Assembly (NCBI GenBank): GCA_021153165.1
Contig: JAGKTZ010000013.1
Location: 1-34,042 of the forward strand
Reading direction: 5' to 3'
Origin: Prevotellaceae bacterium
GTDB lineage: Bacteria; Bacteroidota; Bacteroidia; Bacteroidales; Bacteroidaceae
Length of the DNA stretch: 34,042 nt
Both the position numbers and the translations under genes were made by a program. This document shows positions 17,521-24,939 of this stretch, one piece after another. How positions within the stretch are numbered: the stretch's first letter is position 1; each line of letters opens with the position of its first letter. The notes under the pieces are model-generated. The model had not been told where the DNA came from, did not search any database, and saw only the letters and a list, made by a program, of their open reading frames with translations.

Positions 17521-17561
17521 CATCCGTTCTCAACGAACTTTTTCCACGAATCTACATCAAT

Positions 17562-17649
17562 GGAGAGGTGCTCGAGTGGTTGAAGAGGCACGCCTGGAAA
17601 GCGTGTAGGCGTCAAAAGCGTCTCGCAGGTTCGAATCCTGTTCTCTCCG
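17562..17649 (+). tRNA. tRNA-Ser (anticodon GGA)
   Basis: 88 nt with an acceptor stem GGAGAGG/TCTCTCC (last pair G-U), an anticodon stem CACGC/GCGTG around the loop CTGGAAA (anticodon GGA, reads UCC/UCU), a long variable arm typical of class II serine tRNA, and the T-loop GGTTCGAATCC. The discriminator base is G at 17649. The following bases are CAT, so a full CCA end is not encoded. Confidence 0.97.
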
Positions 17650-17661
17650 CATTTTGTTTGG

Positions 17662-17693
17662 GTAAGTATGCTGTGAGTGTACTTACTTTTTTT
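17662..17693 (+). terminator. Terminator of tRNA-Ser
   Basis: GTAAGTA (17662-17668) and TACTTAC (17680-17686) form a perfect 7-bp stem followed by seven T residues. Confidence 0.85.
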
Positions 17694-17699
17694 GTACCC

Positions 17700-18191
17700 T
17701 TATGACAGGCGGCGATAGTCTACGAAAGCGTAGGGTTTATCATTTTGTTCGTCTGCTTCGTGTTGTTCTTCACTCACCTTTTCCCATTCTTCGGTGTTAA
17801 ATTCTGGGAAGAAAGCATCTGCTTGATTAGGTGTATCCAAAATATGTGTCAAGCATAGCATATCTGCCAAGGGGAGTGCCTCAGCATATACACTCTCTCC
17901 ACCTATCACAAAGACTTTTTCATCCACTTCGCAAGCATTTAGGGCTTCTTCGAGAGACGAAAAGACCTCGACGCCTGGTGCCGACCACTCTTGATTACGT
18001 GTCAGAACCAGATTGCGGCGATTAGGCAACGCTCCCTTGGGCAAGGATTCAAAAGTCTTACGCCCCATGATGATCGTGTTGCCTGTAGTCAGCGCCTTGA
18101 AGCGTTGCAAATCTGCTCTGAGGTGGTAGAGCAATTTATTTTCAAAGCCAATGGCACGATTCTGTGCCAAAGCACAAATTAATGTCAACAT
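17700..18191 (-). CDS. folA: Dihydrofolate reductase
   Basis: 163 residues, a normal length. It reduces dihydrofolate to tetrahydrofolate with NADPH, regenerating the folate oxidised by ThyA. Visible family features are the N-terminal LTLICALAQNRAIG, the substrate-binding D27 within LRADLQRFK, TIIMGRKTFESLP (NADPH binding, about 39-51), and FVIGGESVYAEALP near 93. Position 22 is Tyr where E. coli has Trp. The start lies 26 bp after the thyA stop, so thyA and folA form an operon. It converges with tRNA-Ser. Confidence 0.96.
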   Translation of the reverse strand: MLTLICALAQNRAIGFENKLLYHLRADLQRFKALTTGNTIIMGRKTFESLPKGALPNRRNLVLTRNQEWSAPGVEVFSSLEEALNACEVDEKVFVIGGESVYAEALPLADMLCLTHILDTPNQADAFFPEFNTEEWEKVSEEQHEADEQNDKPYAFVDYRRLS

Positions 18192-18217
18192 AGTTTATAT
18201 TATATAAAGTCCTAAAA

Positions 18218-19012
18218 TCACACGCTCACTTGTGCTTTGATATGTGGGTGAGGGTTGTAGTCTTCCAACTTGAAGTCTTCAAATTTGAAGTCAAAAATAT
18301 CTTTCACATCGGGGTTAATCACCATGCGGGGCAAGGGGCGCGGATCGCGACTGAGTTGCAAACGTGCCTGTTCCAGGTGATTTTGATACAAGTGGGTGTC
18401 GCCTGTGGTGTGCACGAATTCTCCTGGTTCCAAACCGCAGACTTGTGCCATCATCATGAGCAATAGTGCGTAACTTGCTATGTTGAATGGTACCCCCAGG
18501 AAGGTGTCTGCCGAACGTTGGTAGAGTTGCAAAGACAACTTTCCATCTGCTACATAAAACTGAAAGAGCAAATGGCAGGGAGGCAGATTCATTTTCTTCA
18601 GATCCGCCACATTCCATGCCGACACGATGATACGGCGTGAGTCGGGGTTGTGCTTGATATCGTGGACGGCTTGCGAGATTTGGTCAATGAAACCTCCATC
18701 ATAGTCGGGCCAAGAGCGCCATTGATAGCCATAGATATGTCCCAACGAACCATCTTCGTCTGCCCACTCGTTCCAAATGCGTACGCCGTTGTCTTGAAGG
18801 TATTTCACATTGGTGTCACCCTTGAGGAACCACAACAGTTCGTGGATGATAGACTTCAAGTGCAATTGTTTCGTAGTAAGCAATGGAAAACCTTCTTGCA
18901 GATTGAATCGCATCTGATGACCGAATACGCTCAGCGTCCCCGTACCTGTACGGTCGCCTTTCACAGCACCTTCGTTCAGGATACGGTCGAGTAGGTCGAG
19001 ATATTGTTTCAT
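18218..19012 (-). CDS. thyA: Thymidylate synthase ThyA
   Basis: 264 residues from the ATG at 19012, the same length as E. coli ThyA. It converts dUMP to dTMP using methylene-tetrahydrofolate. The catalytic cysteine is C146 in LPPCHLLFQF, and other family blocks include DRTGTGT (20-26), FPLLTTK (42-48), WRSWPDYDGG and QRSADTFLGVPFNIASYALL (165-184). The open frame extends eleven codons upstream to 19045, but those residues have no counterpart in the family. folA follows at 26 bp. Confidence 0.97.
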   Translation of the reverse strand: MKQYLDLLDRILNEGAVKGDRTGTGTLSVFGHQMRFNLQEGFPLLTTKQLHLKSIIHELLWFLKGDTNVKYLQDNGVRIWNEWADEDGSLGHIYGYQWRSWPDYDGGFIDQISQAVHDIKHNPDSRRIIVSAWNVADLKKMNLPPCHLLFQFYVADGKLSLQLYQRSADTFLGVPFNIASYALLLMMMAQVCGLEPGEFVHTTGDTHLYQNHLEQARLQLSRDPRPLPRMVINPDVKDIFDFKFEDFKLEDYNPHPHIKAQVSV

Positions 19013-19098
19013 GGACTTTTTATATTTTAATACGTATTTATACAACTCAAGGGAGACGATAGACTATAGGTCTGCCGTCTCAAATATTTCGTACTTTG

Positions 19099-19106
19099 CA
19101 AAGTTA
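19099..19106 (-). promoter_or_regulatory. -7 element of the thyA promoter
   Basis: On the minus strand TAACTTTG matches TAnnTTTG and is followed by CAAAG. It lies 86 bp before the thyA start. No clear -33 TTTG is present. Confidence 0.5.
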
Positions 19107-19183
19107 GTATTTTTCTTTGGGTAATTGATAATGTGCGGATAGTTTTTTACTTCGTTAACAAACGACATATCGCAATAAATGTG

Positions 19184-19191
19184 TATTTTTG
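19184..19191 (+). promoter_or_regulatory. -7 element upstream of the RsmF-like gene
   Basis: TATTTTTG matches TAnnTTTG. Transcription would begin near 19197, giving a leader of about 95 nt that contains an inverted repeat (CCAAGATAC 19192-19200 and GTATCTTGG 19256-19264). Confidence 0.55.
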
Positions 19192-19264
19192 CCAAGATAC
19201 GAGTAAGCGAGCGAGAAATACGAAGTTACTTTGATATTTTTCACAGCGAGCGGAAGTATCTTGG
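19192..19264 (+). promoter_or_regulatory. Inverted repeat in the RsmF-like gene leader
   Basis: CCAAGATAC and GTATCTTGG are perfect reverse complements enclosing 55 nt. The enclosed part repeats GCGAGCG at about 19206 and 19246. It could be a leader hairpin; no known riboswitch was recognised. Confidence 0.5.
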
Positions 19265-19291
19265 AAATTTATTTCAAAGATAATAAATATT

Positions 19292-20650
19292 ATGGCAAAG
19301 ATATCCTCACAATTTCAACAGCAAATGCAGATGCTCATAGGCGAGGCCGAGACAGCATGTCTAATTGATGCGCTGGAAGGTGTTGCTCCCGTCAGCGTTC
19401 GTCTGAATCCCTGCAAGCCTGGTCCTGTATTTGCTGATACGACTCCTGTGCCCTGGTGCGACAGGGGGCTCTATTTGCCCCAACGCCCAGCCTTCACGCA
19501 AAACCCTCATTTGCATGGCGGCGCCTTCTACGTCCAGGAAGCCTCTTCCATGTTTATCGAGCAAGCCTTTCGTGCCATGGCATTTTCTCCCCAAAGGGTG
19601 TTGGACCTGTGTGCGGCCCCAGGCGGAAAGAGTACGTTGTGGCGCTCATTGATGGACGATGGCGCGCTACTAGTCGCCAACGAACCCATGCGACAGCGTG
19701 CACAAATCCTCGCGGAGAACTTGTCGAAGTGGGGACATCCAGATGTCGTTGTTACAAGTGCTTTCCCGCACGAATTTGCTTCGCTCAAGGGTTTCTTTGA
19801 CGTCGTAGCGACCGATGTGCCCTGCTCGGGCGAAGGAATGTTCCGCAAGGACGAGGGCGCAGTAGAGCAATGGAGCCCCGAGTGCGTTGAAATGTGTGCA
19901 GCACGCAGTTGGGAAATCATCGAGCAAATCTGGGACACGCTGCGCGAAGGCGGCTATTTCGTCTATAGCACTTGCACCTACAATCGCAGCGAGGACGAGG
20001 ACAACGTCCATCGTATCTGCCAGGAACTGGGTGCCGAGTTAGTGAAGATTGATGTGCCCAAGGAGTGGCATATCGTGGGCGACACCACAGGCCGCGACCT
20101 GCCCGTATATCATTTTTTTCCTCACAAGACACAAGGTGAAGGTTTTTTCCTTGCCCTGCTTCGCAAGACCTCGCCATCCGCCTTGCCCAAGAAAGTGAAG
20201 CAGGGTAAACATGCCAAGGACAAGGTGGCAAAGGGTGCCAAGGAGGTTTCAAAATGGCTAACCCATGCTCAGGATTTCAAAATATTCAATCCTGATCCCG
20301 AGCACGTCGTAGCCGTTCGCCAATCCCTGTTCGAGGACGTCTATCGCATAGCCTCGTGCGTAGCCACCCTGCAAGTGGGCATCCCTTTGGCAGCAGAGCG
20401 AGGAAAGAAATATATTCCCGAGCACACACTCGCTCTCTCCACAGAATTGTCCGCCGACGCCTTTCCCATAGTCGAGCTTTCACTCGAACAAGCCCTCTGC
20501 TATTTGCGTAGGGAAAGTATAGTCCTGCCTCCCGAAGTGCCTCGTGGATACGTTGTGGTAGCCTTCGAGGGAACAAGGTTGGGCTTTGTCAACAACCTGG
20601 GTAACCGCGCCAATAATATGTATCCCAACGAGTGGCGCATCAGGCATTAA
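19292..20650 (+). CDS. RsmF/NOL1-NOP2-Sun family rRNA cytosine-C5 methyltransferase
   Basis: 452 residues. It uses S-adenosylmethionine to methylate a cytosine C5 in RNA, probably 16S rRNA. SAM motif I is VLDLCAAPGGKS (103-114). Motif IV is DVPCSGEGMF, with C178; motif VI is STCTYN, with C228. These are the two cysteines of the m5C mechanism. A Lys-rich linker (about 300-330) leads to a C-terminal RsmF-like RNA-binding region ending near 450 (GTRLGFVNNLGNRANNMYP). The exact target base cannot be read from the sequence; rsmF is the closest E. coli relative by layout. prmA follows at 63 bp on the same strand. Confidence 0.88.
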   Translation: MAKISSQFQQQMQMLIGEAETACLIDALEGVAPVSVRLNPCKPGPVFADTTPVPWCDRGLYLPQRPAFTQNPHLHGGAFYVQEASSMFIEQAFRAMAFSPQRVLDLCAAPGGKSTLWRSLMDDGALLVANEPMRQRAQILAENLSKWGHPDVVVTSAFPHEFASLKGFFDVVATDVPCSGEGMFRKDEGAVEQWSPECVEMCAARSWEIIEQIWDTLREGGYFVYSTCTYNRSEDEDNVHRICQELGAELVKIDVPKEWHIVGDTTGRDLPVYHFFPHKTQGEGFFLALLRKTSPSALPKKVKQGKHAKDKVAKGAKEVSKWLTHAQDFKIFNPDPEHVVAVRQSLFEDVYRIASCVATLQVGIPLAAERGKKYIPEHTLALSTELSADAFPIVELSLEQALCYLRRESIVLPPEVPRGYVVVAFEGTRLGFVNNLGNRANNMYPNEWRIRH

Positions 20651-20713
20651 TTTTTTCAACTAATCCATTAAACTTAAGCCATAACACTCAACTCATTAAA
20701 ATAAGTACAATAT

Positions 20714-21631
20714 ATGAAATACCTAGAATTTACTTTCACCACCACCCCCACTTCCGATGTGGCCGAAGATATACTTTCCGGCCTCCTTGCAGGCATTGGT
20801 TTTGACAGTTTCGTTCGTCCCGACGCCCTGGAGTGGGAGAAATGCCCAGGCAGTGAAAATCCCGAAAGTCCAGAGTTCCAGGTGCTGTCAGGCGAAGACC
20901 TATTCAAAGCCTACATTCAGACCGATACTTTCGACAAAGCAGCACTCGATGAAGTCATCGCCGCATTCCCTCTGCCCGATGTCGAGGTATCGTACACGAT
21001 GTGCGAGGCCGAGGACAAAGACTGGAACGAAGAGTGGGAAAAGAACTACTTTCAGCCACTTATCCTGAGCGACCGCTGTGTCGTAGCAGGCACCTTCCAC
21101 CGCGATGTGCCCGATGCAGAATATCGCATCACTATCGACCCCCACATGTCCTTTGGTACAGGTCATCATGCCACTACGGCACAAATGCTCGGTCGTATCC
21201 TTGATGATGATATGCAGGACCTCGAAGTGCTGGATATGGGCTGTGGCACAAGTATCCTGGCTATCCTGGCACGTATGCGAGGCGCAAAGCACTGTGTGGC
21301 CATAGATAATGATGAATGGTGCGTAAAAAATTCGCTCGAAAATATAGCCCTCAATCACATTGATGGTATCGACGTCCACCTGGGTGACGCCTCGGCATTG
21401 GCAGACAAGGGCCCCTTTGATTTGGTCATTGCCAATATCAACCGCAACATCCTCCTGTCCGACCTGCCCCTCTATGCCGCACGCATGAAGCAGGGCGCAG
21501 ACATCTACATGAGCGGTTTCTACACCCAGGATGTCGAGAAAATCGTGGCTAAAGCCGAGGCGTGCGGACTTGCCCTGGTCGACGTGCGCGATATGGAGGG
21601 CTGGGCATGCGTCAAGTGTAGAAAAAACTGA
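20714..21631 (+). CDS. prmA: Ribosomal protein L11 methyltransferase PrmA
   Basis: 305 residues, close to the E. coli length. PrmA trimethylates ribosomal protein uL11 using SAM. The N-terminal substrate-recognition domain covers about 1-100; the methyltransferase domain carries DPHMSFGTGHHATT (142-155), the motif DMGCGTS (174-180), AIDND (196-200) and the ANINRN motif (240-245). The gene lies 63 bp after the RsmF-like gene, and both act on the ribosome, so co-transcription is plausible. Repeat copy D begins 26 bp after its stop and may act as its terminator. Confidence 0.95.
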   Translation: MKYLEFTFTTTPTSDVAEDILSGLLAGIGFDSFVRPDALEWEKCPGSENPESPEFQVLSGEDLFKAYIQTDTFDKAALDEVIAAFPLPDVEVSYTMCEAEDKDWNEEWEKNYFQPLILSDRCVVAGTFHRDVPDAEYRITIDPHMSFGTGHHATTAQMLGRILDDDMQDLEVLDMGCGTSILAILARMRGAKHCVAIDNDEWCVKNSLENIALNHIDGIDVHLGDASALADKGPFDLVIANINRNILLSDLPLYAARMKQGADIYMSGFYTQDVEKIVAKAEACGLALVDVRDMEGWACVKCRKN

Positions 21632-21657
21632 CCCACCCCACCCGAATTTGACATCCT

Positions 21658-21755
21658 AAAAAGGTCTTAGAAAAAAACCTAAACCTTTTTTCAACGAGGC
21701 GTCGCGAAATTTCAAAAAGGTTAGACTTTTTTTCAACAAGGTCTAACCTTTTTTT
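21658..21755 (+). repeat. Interspersed intergenic repeat, copy D (most complete)
   Basis: The layout is a left imperfect hairpin (AAAAAGGTCTTAG then CCTAAACCTTTTTT), the core AACGAGGCGTCGCGAAATTT (21693-21712), and a right hairpin with perfect arms AAAAAGGTTAGAC (21714-21726) and GTCTAACCTTTTT (21741-21753) plus a T-run. The right hairpin looks like a terminator for prmA. Confidence 0.85.
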
Positions 21756-21833
21756 CTTACCCCTTTTTCAAAACAAAAATCTCGGTTTGATCTGCGAGGC
21801 AGTGCGTGGATATACTTTTGCATGGAAAAATAC

Positions 21834-21970
21834 AATGTGTAGATAGCAATTTAGGGGACAAGCAGACCATAATGCGCACTGCGAGAGAAATCTGAGGCTG
21901 AATGTATTTGATAATTTTATATCTTTGCAACTCTATTTTACATCATATCATATCCCCTAATCTACACATT
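21834..21970. repeat. Inverted repeat enclosing a promoter-like element
   Basis: The left arm is AATGTGTAGAT (21834-21844), seven extra bases, then TAGGGG (21852-21857). The right arm is CCCCTAATCTACACATT (21954-21970). The arms match at 17 positions, interrupted by the seven-base insertion. Between them lies TATCTTTG (21920-21927), directed at the PagL-like gene that starts 15 bp beyond the right arm. Confidence 0.7.
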
Positions 21971-21984
21971 ATCACACATACGGC

Positions 21985-23262
21985 ATGAAACGTCTTATCA
22001 TCCTGGCACTGGGTGCAGTGCTCTGTGCAAACGCGGCCCTGGCGCAATACTACAAAGCGGGAAACGACAGATTTTCCGTAAAGGTGCAACCATTCGTGGG
22101 CGACTATCTGGACAAGCATCACAATATGAAGATCATCAATCCCACGCTGCCATCGGGTGTCAATCTGGGATTTGAATTACCCTCGTCACAACAGCGTCCG
22201 TGGCAGCAATACCTGAACAATTCGACAGCAGGTGTGGGTATCACTTATATGGATATGGGCGACAAGGTGATGGGACACACCGTCTCGATATACCCCTATA
22301 TCGTGCTGAACTGCTTGCGCAGGGAGCATGTAGAACTGGGCATCAAGTTGGCTGCTGGTTTGGGGTATTGCACAGAAAGTTATTGGACCAACACATTGGA
22401 CACTGACACCGATGACCCTACTGCCAACTACACCTTTGGTTCGAACCTGAATGCCTATCTGACAGGTGGGTTGAACTTCAATTTCCCGATCAGTCGCAAC
22501 ATCGCGCTAAATGCAGAATTAGGCTTTGCACACATGAGCAATGGTCGAATAAAGGAACCCAACAAGGGGGCTAATATCCTGTATGGCGGCATCGGTGCCA
22601 TCGCTACGGTCAATCCGGAAAAGGAGAAGGAGCCCATCCGTTTCCCCAGCCTGCCCTACAGATGGAGTCTGAACATCACAGGCGCTGTGGGATCGCAGAA
22701 TGCAGATATGGCAGACGAGAAGAATTTCTTCATCTCGACCTTTCATGCTGGTGCTATCTACAATGTGACCAATTGGTATGGTGTCGGCTTGGGTGCAGAT
22801 GTCTTCTTCAACGACGCTATCGGAGCTGAATCGAACCGCGGCCTGTTCCGCACAGACATCACCTATAAGCAGCGCGACAAAATTCGTGCCGGTGTGAGCT
22901 TGAATAACGAGTTGCAGTTTGGACGAGTGACGGCTATGGTGGATTGGGGTATCTACCTGTACAACCCTGCACGCCACTGCTACAATAGCGACCACCCCAT
23001 CTATGGCTATGGCAAGCGTCCATTGTTTTATAAAGGAGAGGGTGCAGGATCAGACGAAGCCTGGAACTACATTCGCTTTGGTGTGAAATGTCGTGTATGG
23101 GACAATCTCTACGTACAAGCCTTGGCAAAGACGCACTATCACATCGCCGAGATGATCGAATTTGGTGTAGGTTATCAAATCCCCTTCATCAGCAAAAACA
23201 AACGTCAGAATGACAAAGACATCATCTTCCACAATCGCGAGGGATGGTGGAACAATTATTAA
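21985..23262 (+). CDS. PagL-like acyloxyacyl hydrolase, outer-membrane barrel
   Basis: 425 residues. Signal peptide to about AALAQ21. The first half has the layout of a lipid A 3-O-deacylase (PagL family) beta-barrel: HMSNG at 183-187 matches the family His-x-Ser active-site pair (H183, S185), followed by EPNKGANILYGGIG. PagL removes an acyl chain from lipid A in the outer membrane. Known PagL proteins are near 170 residues; this one has an extra C-terminal half (about 225-425) with more amphipathic strands, so it may be a double or enlarged barrel. The gene is alone and closed by its own terminator. Confidence 0.75.
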   Translation: MKRLIILALGAVLCANAALAQYYKAGNDRFSVKVQPFVGDYLDKHHNMKIINPTLPSGVNLGFELPSSQQRPWQQYLNNSTAGVGITYMDMGDKVMGHTVSIYPYIVLNCLRREHVELGIKLAAGLGYCTESYWTNTLDTDTDDPTANYTFGSNLNAYLTGGLNFNFPISRNIALNAELGFAHMSNGRIKEPNKGANILYGGIGAIATVNPEKEKEPIRFPSLPYRWSLNITGAVGSQNADMADEKNFFISTFHAGAIYNVTNWYGVGLGADVFFNDAIGAESNRGLFRTDITYKQRDKIRAGVSLNNELQFGRVTAMVDWGIYLYNPARHCYNSDHPIYGYGKRPLFYKGEGAGSDEAWNYIRFGVKCRVWDNLYVQALAKTHYHIAEMIEFGVGYQIPFISKNKRQNDKDIIFHNREGWWNNY

Positions 23263-23304
23263 TGCCTAACAAACGCCAAGAAAAAGCGTGACAAAAATAA
23301 ACCG

Positions 23305-23345
23305 AATTGGGGTGAAGTAAAAGCAAAAACTTCATCCCAATTTTT
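23305..23345 (+). terminator. Terminator of the PagL-like gene
   Basis: AATTGGGGTGAAGT (23305-23318) pairs with ACTTCATCCCAATT (23329-23342) over 14 bp with one G-U pair, then T residues follow. Confidence 0.88.
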
Positions 23346-23357
23346 ATATTCAAAAAA

Positions 23358-23709
23358 TGCGAAAAATTTTGACAAATCAAAGTCTTCAGATAAGTGAGAA
23401 AATTGAGCAAAGATAGGATGAGGTAGAAAAAGATAAAGGCAAAACAGAAAAAGGTCTAAGGAAATTTTAAAAAAGTCTTGAGTTTTTCTCACTCTCCCTT
23501 GTCTTTTTTGAAAAAAGTAAGGACATTTGACAACAAGAAAATACCAAGAAATAGCCAAAAATGGCAGTTAGTGCAGCCAAAAAGCACCACAAACACCCCC
23601 AAAACGGGCAAAAACAACTATCCCAAGAATGACGTATTTGCAGGCACTGCTCCAAATTGTCAGAAAATATGCAAATATACCCCCTATTATTTGCGAAAAA
23701 TTTTGACAA
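23358..23709. repeat. 18-nt direct repeats bracketing gene-free DNA
   Basis: TGCGAAAAATTTTGACAA occurs at 23358-23375 and again at 23692-23709. The 316 bp between are A-rich and gene-free and include fragments such as AAAAAGGTCTAAG (about 23450) that recall the interspersed repeat family. The 610-bp convergent gap (23263-23872) also holds an imperfect hairpin (ACAGACT / AGTCTGT, 23816-23844) ahead of the DUF2752 stop. An 88-codon frame here (23478-23744) has no gene-like features. Confidence 0.6.
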
Positions 23710-23872
23710 CATCTATTATAGTTTGCCTTCAAAACAATCCATGAGAAAAAGGTCTAACAGCGGCATTTGATGCATATCACAAATCCAAGCGCAAACCATC
23801 TCGTTTATAAGAACAACAGACTCTCAAAAAAATTGAAAGTCTGTCGCCAATCTGTTTAAGAGCACACACAGC

Positions 23873-24247
23873 TCAAATTCCCAATAAGTTTCTCAACACC
23901 CACCAAATAAAATAGACAACGACATACGTCCATATCGCACAGCGATGCTCCAAGACACTACGCCACCGCAAAGCGACCTGCGTAGGCAAGAAGAAACGCT
24001 CTAAGCACAGTGCCAGGGCGTAGGGAATGGACAAAATAAAGAAATAGTTGTAGGAAAGGGCTTCAAACAAATGCCCGTGCAGCAAAGCGTGAATTCCGCG
24101 TTGCAATCCGCAGCCTGGACAACTCCAGCCCGTCATCACCTTAAACATACACTTAGGCATGAGGGTATATTGAACAGGGTCGAACATATAAAGTCCGCCC
24201 CCTATTGATAGAATAATGATTGCAACAATAATACTTTGCTTGCGCAT
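23873..24247 (-). CDS. DUF2752 membrane protein
   Basis: 124 residues with three hydrophobic segments (about 5-22, 60-85 and 103-122). The DUF2752 hallmark CPGCGLQR is at 43-50, with both cysteines present. Function is unknown in the family. It starts 9 bp after the GYF/CD225 gene and is surely co-transcribed. The two families occur together in other Bacteroidota as far as I know, which hints at a shared membrane role. Confidence 0.85.
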   Translation of the reverse strand: MRKQSIIVAIIILSIGGGLYMFDPVQYTLMPKCMFKVMTGWSCPGCGLQRGIHALLHGHLFEALSYNYFFILSIPYALALCLERFFLPTQVALRWRSVLEHRCAIWTYVVVYFIWWVLRNLLGI

Positions 24248-24256
24248 TACTTAAGA

Positions 24257-24745
24257 TCAAAGTGCGCTCGCTGCTCCCAACGCTACAACGAATACGATGT
24301 AAAAAATCATGAAGGCGATAGCAGACACAGCACTGACGATACACCATTTCTTGGCTTCGTTTGCCGTATTTTGAGCCTGTTCATAATAACCCTGAGTCCA
24401 CAGATTATTCACCTTTGCAGATTTTATAATAGCCACAATACCTATCGGCCAGCAGCAGAAGACTGTACTGAGGATACTCCACACCAAATAATTGTCGGGA
24501 CAGGGAGGCTGCGGTTTAGAAGGAGCAGCACTATTGGCGTTGCCATAAGATGCTCCACCACCATAGACTGGTGAATGACCGTTGAGATAAGGGAGTATCT
24601 CGGGCACCTGATTCGCCTTAACCCAATTAGGCATACCCTCACACCACACAAATGTTTCACCAGTCAGTCCCAAACGTGGAAATTCATCAGCATACACTGG
24701 TCCCATCTGTTGTTGCGCAGAGTTTAGATAGTAGTATTTTTTCAT
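24257..24745 (-). CDS. GYF_2 and CD225/dispanin domain membrane protein
   Basis: 162 residues. Residues 1-52 fit a GYF_2 domain (YYYLNSAQQQMGPVYADEF, W40-type aromatic positions). A Gly/Ala/Pro linker (55-82) leads to a CD225/dispanin-type region: the first hydrophobic segment 87-108 with the CCWP stretch (97-100), the loop IKSAKVNNLWTQGY, and a second membrane helix 134-156. Such proteins are the bacterial relatives of interferon-induced transmembrane proteins; their bacterial role is not known. It is the first gene of a two-gene operon with DUF2752, behind a good promoter. Confidence 0.85.
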   Translation of the reverse strand: MKKYYYLNSAQQQMGPVYADEFPRLGLTGETFVWCEGMPNWVKANQVPEILPYLNGHSPVYGGGASYGNANSAAPSKPQPPCPDNYLVWSILSTVFCCWPIGIVAIIKSAKVNNLWTQGYYEQAQNTANEAKKWCIVSAVSAIAFMIFYIVFVVALGAASAL

Positions 24746-24805
24746 CGTAATATTAATTTTTAGAAATTATAATCGTTAATTATCAACACAGAGGTTTCAT
24801 CTTCG

Positions 24806-24836
24806 CAAAAGTATGAATTTCTTTTTATACACCCAA
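24806..24836 (-). promoter_or_regulatory. Promoter of the GYF/CD225-DUF2752 operon
   Basis: On the minus strand TTG (24836-24834) and TACTTTTG (24813-24806) are separated by 20 nt, fitting the Bacteroidota consensus. It lies 60 bp before the start codon. Confidence 0.65.
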
Positions 24837-24878
24837 GCATTTTCTTAATATATCTTAAATGTCACACCATTTTTTATC

Positions 24879-24913
24879 AAAAATAGGCTTAACGTTAAAA
24901 TACGCTAAGCCTA
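24879..24913 (-). terminator. Terminator of the Cys/Lys-rich miniprotein gene
   Basis: TAGGCTTAGCG and CGTTAAGCCTA on the minus strand form an 11-bp stem with one G-U pair, followed by TTTTT. It lies 26 bp after the stop codon. Confidence 0.85.
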
Positions 24914-24939
24914 CATTATACAGATATTTGAAAGTGTAA

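Larger units (their letters stand above)
21632..21984 (+). other. prmA to PagL-like intergenic region
   Basis: 353 bp. It holds repeat copy D, two -7-like elements (TACTTTTG at 21813-21820, with TTTG at 21786-21789; TATCTTTG at 21920-21927) and an imperfect inverted repeat (21834-21857 and 21954-21970) around the second one. A seven-codon ATG frame at 21822 is not considered a gene. Confidence 0.6.

Noticed and set aside
17562..17649. Integration site of a mobile element at tRNA-Ser
   Set aside because: No integrase gene and no duplicated tRNA 3' end were found nearby.
23478..23744. 88-codon plus-strand frame in the convergent gap
   Set aside because: Lys/Asn/Thr-rich composition, no start signal or family match, and it crosses a direct repeat.
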